Shown here piece by piece: positions 6,120 to 10,881 of a stretch of 10,881 nt of DNA. Positions within the stretch are counted from its first letter, which is position 1. Every line of letters starts with the position of its first letter. Below the pieces are notes generated by a model. It worked only from the letters and a program-made list of their open reading frames with translations, did no database searches and had not been told where the DNA came from. The stretch covers positions 1 to 10,881 of the forward strand of contig JAJYPU010000051.1 of the NCBI GenBank assembly GCA_021795095.1, written 5' to 3'. The translations under genes were made by a program, and so were the position numbers. Source of the stretch: Actinomycetes bacterium (lineage in GTDB: Bacteria; Actinomycetota; Acidimicrobiia; Acidimicrobiales; RAAP-2).

Positions 6120-6997
6120 TGGACGACGAAATCTACGATCGCATCATCTTCCTAGCGGACCCGGTGCTCAACGAACCCGTTTTGGTCATCGGGCTCGAAG
6201 GGTGGATCGACGCCGGACTGGGCGCGAGTACCGCAATGTCCACACTCCTCTCCACCATCCCCACCGAAGTCCTGGCCACCTTTGACACTGAATACTTCAT
6301 CGATCAGCGGGCTCGTCGACCGGTGGTGCGGATCATCGACGGCGTCACGACCGAGCTGACGTGGCCCGAGATCCAACTCCGCTACGGCCGCGACGGCGAC
6401 GGCGCTGACATGCTGTTCCTCGTCGGTCCGGAGCCCGATTTCCACTGGAGCGACTTCGTGGACGTCGTTACGGACTCGGCCGGTCGATTCGACGTGCGCT
6501 TGACGGTAGGACTGGGCTCCTTCCCCGCTCCGACTCCCCACACGAGGCCGGTTCGGGTGATTGGCACCGCGCCCGCCCAAAGCGCTCATCTGCTCTCGGT
6601 CGTCGGCACGATGGCCGGCGAGATCGAGGTCCCCGCAGGGATCTCTGCGGCCCTCGAGCTCGGGTTCGCCGAGGTCGATATGGACGTCATCACCATATGG
6701 GCGCGCGTCCCGCACTACGTGGCCTCCATGTCCTACCCCCAGGCCGCCGCGGCCCTGATCGACGGGCTCGCGCGCATCAGCGGCCTCACCCTGGACGCGA
6801 GCGAGCTGCGCGCCTCGGCCGAGGAGGTCCGTCAACGGGTCGACGACCTGATCACGAACAACCCCGACCACGGCTCGATGGTCGAGCAGCTCGAGCAGGC
6901 GGCCGACGCCGACGAGGAGCACCCCGTCGAAGAGTTGCCGAGCGGCGACGAGTTGGCCGCTGAGCTCGAGCGGTTCCTACGCGGCGAGTCGGATTAG
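6119..6997 (+). CDS. PAC2-family protein
   Basis: A 292-residue member of the PAC2 (proteasome assembly chaperone 2-like) family common in actinobacteria. The bacterial biochemical role is not established. Recognisable features are LEGWIDAG (26-33), the RRPVVRIIDG strand followed by a WP motif, GPEPDFHW in the middle, and VPHYV (197-201). The tail from about residue 262 to the end is rich in Asp and Glu and probably flexible. No catalytic motif, signal peptide or membrane segment is seen. The ATG overlaps the phosphotransferase stop by 1 nt (TAATG), implying coupled translation. Its TAG overlaps the TAA of the convergent metalloprotease gene by 4 nt. Proteasome genes are not in this window, so a proteasome link rests on the family name only. 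Confidence 0.85.
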   Translation: MDDEIYDRIIFLADPVLNEPVLVIGLEGWIDAGLGASTAMSTLLSTIPTEVLATFDTEYFIDQRARRPVVRIIDGVTTELTWPEIQLRYGRDGDGADMLFLVGPEPDFHWSDFVDVVTDSAGRFDVRLTVGLGSFPAPTPHTRPVRVIGTAPAQSAHLLSVVGTMAGEIEVPAGISAALELGFAEVDMDVITIWARVPHYVASMSYPQAAAALIDGLARISGLTLDASELRASAEEVRQRVDDLITNNPDHGSMVEQLEQAADADEEHPVEELPSGDELAAELERFLRGESD

Positions 6998-7578
6998 GGA
7001 CGGGGCTGGTCTACGTCGCCCTCTTCGACGGCCAGCCCTAACCCCAGCGCGTAACCCTCGAGGAATACCGTCGCGTCGCGCTGTCGTGGATGCCGTTCGG
7101 CGATCTCATAGAAGGCCGTCGAGTGGTCGACTTCATGGAGATGGGCGAGCTCGTGGACAAGCACGGCATCGATCACCCATTCCGGACACTGACGAAGGCG
7201 GCTGCTCACGCGGATCTCGCGGGTCGCGGGCGAGCACGACGCCCAGCGCGCGCGCTGGTTGGAGACCCATCGCACCGAGTTGGGCACTACGGCGTCGGTG
7301 TAGAGCTCGGCGAGCACCCGACACCGCTCCTCGAGTGACGCGTCACCCGCCGCGTTCTGGGGACGGTGGGTGACGAGACGCTGGACAAGTTCGTCGACGA
7401 ACACCGTTCGTTCGCGCCCGCGCAGCCGCGCGGGAATCTGCACGATGATCCGACTGCCCGACCAGTGTGCCGAGCCGGTCTTCGTGCGACGAGTGGACGA
7501 ACGGATCTCCACCTCGGGTCGGTCGAACCGAGGTGGCTCAACGACCACCGAGTTCCGAGACGTTGGTCGCACCGCCAT
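6994..7578 (-). CDS. YgjP-like (DUF45) zinc metallopeptidase
   Basis: A 194-residue protein with the YgjP/DUF45 signature: RWASC (111-115), then HELAHLHEVDH (142-152). H142, H146 and H152 are the likely zinc ligands and E143 the catalytic residue, and FYEIAERHP follows as in the family. It is probably cytoplasmic: no signal peptide or membrane segment is visible. The natural substrate is unknown. ATG 7578-7576 overlaps the leuS stop by 1 nt (TGATG), suggesting translation by reinitiation after leuS. The frame is open upstream to 7800, but that part lies inside leuS and lacks family sequence. The C-terminus ends just within the convergent PAC2 gene. Confidence 0.88.
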   Translation of the reverse strand: MAVRPTSRNSVVVEPPRFDRPEVEIRSSTRRTKTGSAHWSGSRIIVQIPARLRGRERTVFVDELVQRLVTHRPQNAAGDASLEERCRVLAELYTDAVVPNSVRWVSNQRARWASCSPATREIRVSSRLRQCPEWVIDAVLVHELAHLHEVDHSTAFYEIAERHPRQRDATVFLEGYALGLGLAVEEGDVDQPRP

Positions 7579-10043
7579 CACAGGATGATGTTGACCAGCC
7601 GCGGTGCGCGCGCGATTATGCGTGATGGTTCGGCGCCAGCAAGGTACTGACGAACGGCATCGTCGGCCATCGCCGCGTCGCTCGCCGCCTCGTCGGTGAT
7701 GTCGGCTCGGACCTCGAGACGCGAACGCACCTTGCCGTTGACCTGCACGACCATGGTGACCGTCTCGTCGACGAGCAGTTCGGCCCTCGCGACCGGCCAC
7801 GACTGGGCGTGCACCGACGGCTCACCCGGGTGACGGATCTCCCAGATCTCAGCGGACACGTGCGGCGCCATGGGTGCGATCAAGCGGACCATGACGTCGA
7901 TCGCCTCGTTAAGAACCGAAGGTTCGACGCCCTCGTCGTGGGCCCACTTCGAGACTGCGTTCAGCAACTCCATCACCGCTGCGACCGCGGTGTTGTAGCT
8001 CCAGCGGTCGAGATCGGTGGTGACGCGTTTGATGGTCCGGTGCACCGCCCGCTCGACGGCACTGTCACGTTGCTCGTCGCGAGGCCGTTCGACCAACGTG
8101 GTGTCAGTCGCGAGTCGGTAGATCCGGTCGAGGAAGCGCGCACAGCCCTCGATCACGTCCTCGGTCTGGGCGGTCCAGTCGACGTCGTCGGCCGGCGGTC
8201 CGACGAAGAGGTGAAAGACGCGCAGCGCGTCGGCCCCGACGCGGTCGAAGTACTGCTCGGGGGCGATCAGGTTCCCCTTCGATTTAGACATCTTGGAGCC
8301 GTCGAGGCGGATCATGCCCTGGGTGAAGAGCCTCGTGAACGGCTCTCGCGGCAGTCCCGGGGCGAGGCCGATGTCGACGAGTGCCTTCAGGTAGAACCGC
8401 GCGTAGAGCAGGTGCAAGATGGCGTGCTCAATGCCGCCGATGTACTGGTCGACCGGCATCCACTTCGCCGCCTGCGCGGGGTCGAACGGTCGGTTCTCGG
8501 TGAACGGATCGGCGTAGCGCAAGAAGTACCACGACGAATCGGTGAACGTGTCCATCGTGTCGGCCTCGCGCCGGGCCGGACCGCCGCACACCGGACACGT
8601 GGTGTCGCGAAACGCGGCGTGGGTGGCCAAGGGCGACTGGCCGTTGCTATCCATCACCACGTCGTCGGGTGCCACGATCGGGAGTTGGTCCTCGGGGACC
8701 GGGACCATGCCGCAAACTTCGCAGTAGACGATTGGAATCGGGCAGCCCCAGAACCGTTGGCGCGAGACCAGCCAGTCACGGAGCCGGTAGTTGACCTTGG
8801 TCACGCCGCGTGCATGTTCCACCAGGAACGACGTCGCCGCCGCCTTCGCCTCGGCGACGTTGAGCCCGTCGAGGAATCCCGAATTGATGTGTCGGCCATC
8901 GCCGGCGTAGGCCCCGTCGGCGACCCCTTCAGGCCGCTCGACGGTTGGTACGACGGGAAGTCCGTAGGCCCGCGCGAAGGCGAGGTCGCGCTCGTCCTCG
9001 CCAGGAACGGCCATGATGGCGCCGGTCCCGTACGTGCCAAGCACATAGTCGGCGACGTAGAGCGGCACCGACTCGCCCGTGAACGGGTTCAGCACGTAGC
9101 GGCCGGTGAACGCGCCGCGCTTGGTCAGCCCCGACCCGCTCTCCGATGACGACGTGCGTTCAACCTCGCTCAAGGACGTCGCGCGAGCCACCAGGTCGGC
9201 GACGACTGGTCGTTGCTCATCGGTGGTCAACTCGTCCAGCATCGGGTGTTCCGGCGCGACGACGGCGTAGGTGATGCCGAACCCCGTGTCCGGGCGGGTG
9301 GTGAAGACCCGCAACACCTTCGTTGGATTATCGGCGACCACGAGGTCGAACTCGACGCCCTCGCTGCGCCCGATCCAGTTTCGCTGCATCGTCTTGACCC
9401 GTTCGGGCCACTCGAGGGTGTCGAGGTCGGCGAGGAGCTCGTCGGCGTAGTCGGTGATCTTGAAGAACCACTGCTCGAGGTTGCGCCGCTCGACCACGTC
9501 GCCCGAGCGCTCGCAGGTCCCATCGGCCAGTACCTGCTCGTTGGCGAGCACGGTCGCGCAACCCGGACACCAGTTGACCGGAGCCAGCGCGCGATACGCG
9601 AGGCCGGCTCGCAGAAACGCGAGGAAGATCATCTGCGAGTACTTCATGTACTGCGGATCGTGGCTCATCACCTCTCGACGCCAGTCGTAGACGGCGCCGA
9701 GGCGCTGAACCGAGCGCTTGAGTTCGGCCATGCGCGCCTCGGTGAAGATCCGAGGATGGCTGCCGGCCTTGATGGCGGCGTTCTCGGCGGGCAGCCCGAA
9801 CGAATCGAACCCGAAGGGCGAGAGGACGGCCTTGCCGAGCATGGTCTGGTATCGAACCACCAGGTCGCCGAAGGTGTAGTTGCGTACGTGGCCCTGGTGG
9901 GCCGCCCCCGAGGGATAGGGGTACATGCACAAGGCGTAATACCGTTCGCGAGGATCATCGTTGTCGACCTCGTACGTGCCGACCAGACGCCATCGTTCTT
10001 GCCATTTGGCTTCTACAGATCTGACGTCAAAGGGGCGGGCCAT
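7578..10043 (-). CDS. leuS: Leucyl-tRNA synthetase
   Basis: Class I synthetase that charges tRNA-Leu; 821 residues, near the usual bacterial length. Catalytic motifs are YPYPSGAAHQGHVRNY with HIGH-equivalent HQGH (49-52), and KMSKS (584-588). The CP1 editing domain is present: TTRPDT (248-253) and MAVPGEDERD (344-353), retaining both aspartates of the usual HDxRD motif. The second metal site has CEVC and CPVC pairs. The first has CPGC (159-162) but TCERSG near 176-181, with Ser180 where Cys is usual. ATG 10043-10041 is preceded by TAGAAT 6 nt upstream and no Shine-Dalgarno, so it is probably leaderless. Its TGA overlaps the metallopeptidase start. Confidence 0.97.
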   Translation of the reverse strand: MARPFDVRSVEAKWQERWRLVGTYEVDNDDPRERYYALCMYPYPSGAAHQGHVRNYTFGDLVVRYQTMLGKAVLSPFGFDSFGLPAENAAIKAGSHPRIFTEARMAELKRSVQRLGAVYDWRREVMSHDPQYMKYSQMIFLAFLRAGLAYRALAPVNWCPGCATVLANEQVLADGTCERSGDVVERRNLEQWFFKITDYADELLADLDTLEWPERVKTMQRNWIGRSEGVEFDLVVADNPTKVLRVFTTRPDTGFGITYAVVAPEHPMLDELTTDEQRPVVADLVARATSLSEVERTSSSESGSGLTKRGAFTGRYVLNPFTGESVPLYVADYVLGTYGTGAIMAVPGEDERDLAFARAYGLPVVPTVERPEGVADGAYAGDGRHINSGFLDGLNVAEAKAAATSFLVEHARGVTKVNYRLRDWLVSRQRFWGCPIPIVYCEVCGMVPVPEDQLPIVAPDDVVMDSNGQSPLATHAAFRDTTCPVCGGPARREADTMDTFTDSSWYFLRYADPFTENRPFDPAQAAKWMPVDQYIGGIEHAILHLLYARFYLKALVDIGLAPGLPREPFTRLFTQGMIRLDGSKMSKSKGNLIAPEQYFDRVGADALRVFHLFVGPPADDVDWTAQTEDVIEGCARFLDRIYRLATDTTLVERPRDEQRDSAVERAVHRTIKRVTTDLDRWSYNTAVAAVMELLNAVSKWAHDEGVEPSVLNEAIDVMVRLIAPMAPHVSAEIWEIRHPGEPSVHAQSWPVARAELLVDETVTMVVQVNGKVRSRLEVRADITDEAASDAAMADDAVRQYLAGAEPSRIIARAPRLVNIIL

Positions 10044-10049
10044 CTCGAC

Positions 10050-10055
10050 ATTCTA
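10050..10055 (-). promoter_or_regulatory. Candidate -10 hexamer (TAGAAT) for leaderless leuS
   Basis: The minus strand reads TAGAAT-GTCGAG-ATG. TAGAAT is close to the TATAAT consensus, and the 6-nt gap puts the expected transcription start on the leuS ATG. The hexamer overlaps the possible -35 of the divergent hydrolase promoter. Confidence 0.55.
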
Positions 10056-10069
10056 GGGAGCCAACGGCG

Positions 10070-10075
10070 TATCCT
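10070..10075 (+). promoter_or_regulatory. Candidate -10 hexamer (TATCCT) for the hydrolase gene
   Basis: TATCCT has a TTGACA-like TCGACA at 10045-10050, with a long 19-nt spacer. Transcription from about 10082 would leave a leader of roughly 16 nt containing GAGG (10089-10092), 5 nt before the ATG. Unlike its neighbours, this gene therefore seems to use a leadered mRNA. Confidence 0.4.
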
Positions 10076-10097
10076 CGAAGTGAAAGCCGAGGCCCCA

Positions 10098-10787
10098 ATG
10101 ACCGAACCCACCTACGTCCTCGTCCATGGCGCGTGGCACGGTGCCTGGTCGTGGCGACTGCTCACAGAGGAGTTCGATCGACGTTCCGTGGCCTGGCGCA
10201 CACTCGAACTGCCGAGCTCGCACGACGACGGCGATGGAACGAGTGATCTCGGGTCCGACGTCCAGGCCGTTGTCTCGGCCGTCGACTTCGACGGGCCGAC
10301 GGTATTGGTAGGACACAGTTACGCCGGGGCGGTCATCGCGGAGGCGAGCGGTCAACTCGACGAGCTGGTTGGCCTGGTCTTCATCGCCGCCCTAATCCCG
10401 ACCGTCGGCCAGAGTGCGACTGACGTCTCGCGCCTCGGCGGCGTGCGCACGGAGCTAGATACGGCCATGACGGTCGACGGGCCACGGCTGCGGCTGGATC
10501 CGTCGCTCGCACGGTCCGCACTCTACGGTGACTGCCAGGAATCGGTGGCGACGGACGCGGTGTCGCGCCTCGGCTCGCAGACGATCGCGAGTTTCCGCTC
10601 AAAGCGTGAATACCCCGACGCAGCCGCCCGGCGCCACTACATCCGGTGCACCAACGATCGAGCGATTGACCCGACGCTTCAGTTGCTGATGGCGTCGTCG
10701 TGCGATACCACCATCGAGATTGCGAGCGACCACTCGCCGTTCCTCTCGCATCCGGAAATCTGCGCTGACGCCGTCGCCACCTGGTGA
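10098..10787 (+). CDS. Alpha/beta hydrolase, esterase-like
   Basis: A 229-residue alpha/beta-hydrolase fold protein of the methylesterase / salicylate-binding-protein-like group (AB hydrolase 6 type). Visible features are the oxyanion-hole segment VLVHGAWHGAWSW (7-19), nucleophile elbow GHSYAG (72-77; Ser74), the probable acid D187 in the TNDRAI segment, and the catalytic His212 in SDHSPFLSHPE, which is typical of the family. There is no signal peptide, so it is likely cytoplasmic. The substrate cannot be told from sequence. The frame is open far upstream across leuS, but ATG 10098 is the first start that fits the fold, with GAGG 5 nt before it. It stands alone between leuS and the tRNA gene. 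Confidence 0.88.
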   Translation: MTEPTYVLVHGAWHGAWSWRLLTEEFDRRSVAWRTLELPSSHDDGDGTSDLGSDVQAVVSAVDFDGPTVLVGHSYAGAVIAEASGQLDELVGLVFIAALIPTVGQSATDVSRLGGVRTELDTAMTVDGPRLRLDPSLARSALYGDCQESVATDAVSRLGSQTIASFRSKREYPDAAARRHYIRCTNDRAIDPTLQLLMASSCDTTIEIASDHSPFLSHPEICADAVATW

Positions 10788-10803
10788 CGGTTCGGCCAAC
10801 TGC

Positions 10804-10809
10804 TACGAT
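10804..10809 (+). promoter_or_regulatory. Candidate -10 hexamer (TACGAT) for tRNA-Ala
   Basis: TACGAT lies 12 nt before the mature tRNA 5' end and 17 nt after the hydrolase stop. A weak TGGTGA (10782-10787) could be a -35 with a 16-nt spacer. No terminator hairpin is seen between the hydrolase and the tRNA. Confidence 0.35.
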
Positions 10810-10821
10810 TGTCTGACCGTT

Positions 10822-10881
10822 GGGGGTATAGCTCAGTTGGTAGAGCGCTTGACTGGCAGTCAAGAGGTCAGGGGTTCGAAT
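10822..10881 (+). tRNA. tRNA-Ala (anticodon GGC), 3' end cut by window edge
   Basis: The first 60 nt of a tRNA: acceptor strand GGGGGTA, T8-A9, D arm GCTC...GAGC, anticodon stem CTTGA/TCAAG around loop CTGGCAG, and the T-arm start GGTTCGAAT. The loop gives anticodon GGC, which reads GCC (Ala) codons. G3 is compatible with the G3:U70 pair that marks tRNA-Ala, but U70 lies outside the window. About 13-16 nt are missing. Confidence 0.93.

Noticed and set aside
7579..7800. N-terminal extension of the YgjP-like gene into leuS
   Set aside because: The added sequence is low-complexity Arg/Gly-rich and overlaps the LeuRS C-terminal domain. The TGATG start fits the family and the coupling pattern.
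7809..9149. Long open frame antisense to leuS (446 codons)
   Set aside because: A shadow frame typical of GC-rich coding DNA. The minus strand has unmistakable LeuRS motifs across the whole interval.
9213..10097. A plus-strand frame open through leuS into the hydrolase gene
   Set aside because: It is antisense to the LeuRS N-terminal half and has no domain sequence. The hydrolase fold begins at 10098, with a Shine-Dalgarno before it.
10822..10881. tRNA gene as an integration (att) site
   Set aside because: The 3' half lies outside the window, and no integrase gene or repeated tRNA fragment is visible here.

Overview
The window is a gene-dense stretch of a GC-rich bacterial chromosome that carries core housekeeping genes. 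An actinobacterium is the best guess, possibly from the Acidimicrobiia side; the phylum is an inference, the class no more than a guess. Support comes from the FolP2-type DHPS homologue (a mycobacterial/actinobacterial subtype), the PAC2-family protein, the neighbourhood of lepA, rpsT and holA, frequent GTG starts, and start codons that sit 6-9 nt behind TANNNT -10 hexamers, as in actinobacterial leaderless mRNAs. I see no mobile element, CRISPR array, toxin-antitoxin pair or defence gene.

Layout. (1) 1-1713, minus: lepA (EF4), cut by the left window edge. (2) 1714-1825: divergent promoter region. (3) 1826-2092, plus: rpsT (ribosomal protein S20). (4) 2089-5023, minus: a cluster read right to left as trxA, cnoX-like thioredoxin-TPR protein, folP2-like DHPS homologue, holA. 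The last three are joined by 1-nt and 4-nt overlaps. (5) 5085-6997, plus: an ACAD10/11-type phosphotransferase overlapping a PAC2-family gene by 1 nt (TAATG). (6) 6994-10043, minus: leuS followed by a YgjP-type metalloprotease, overlapping by 1 nt (TGATG). (7) 10098-10787, plus: an alpha/beta hydrolase. (8) 10822 to the right edge, plus: a tRNA-Ala(GGC), cut off. The longest gap between genes is 112 bp, so no stretch over 300 bp lacks a gene.

How the genes relate. Most serve translation (EF4, S20, LeuRS, tRNA-Ala), replication (clamp-loader delta), or protein redox and folding (two thioredoxin-fold proteins). The two thioredoxin genes are a tandem duplication: about 70% amino-acid identity over the shared domain, and the duplicated unit appears to include the promoter -10 and start codon. 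Both convergent gene pairs end in the same 4-bp arrangement of overlapping stop codons, leaving no room for a terminator between them.

I found no convincing new multi-gene system. The most useful leads are the compact, apparently leaderless promoter architecture, a corrected cnoX start, an inverted repeat just upstream of the cnoX -10, the altered loops of the DHPS homologue, and the uncharacterised phosphotransferase/PAC2 pair.
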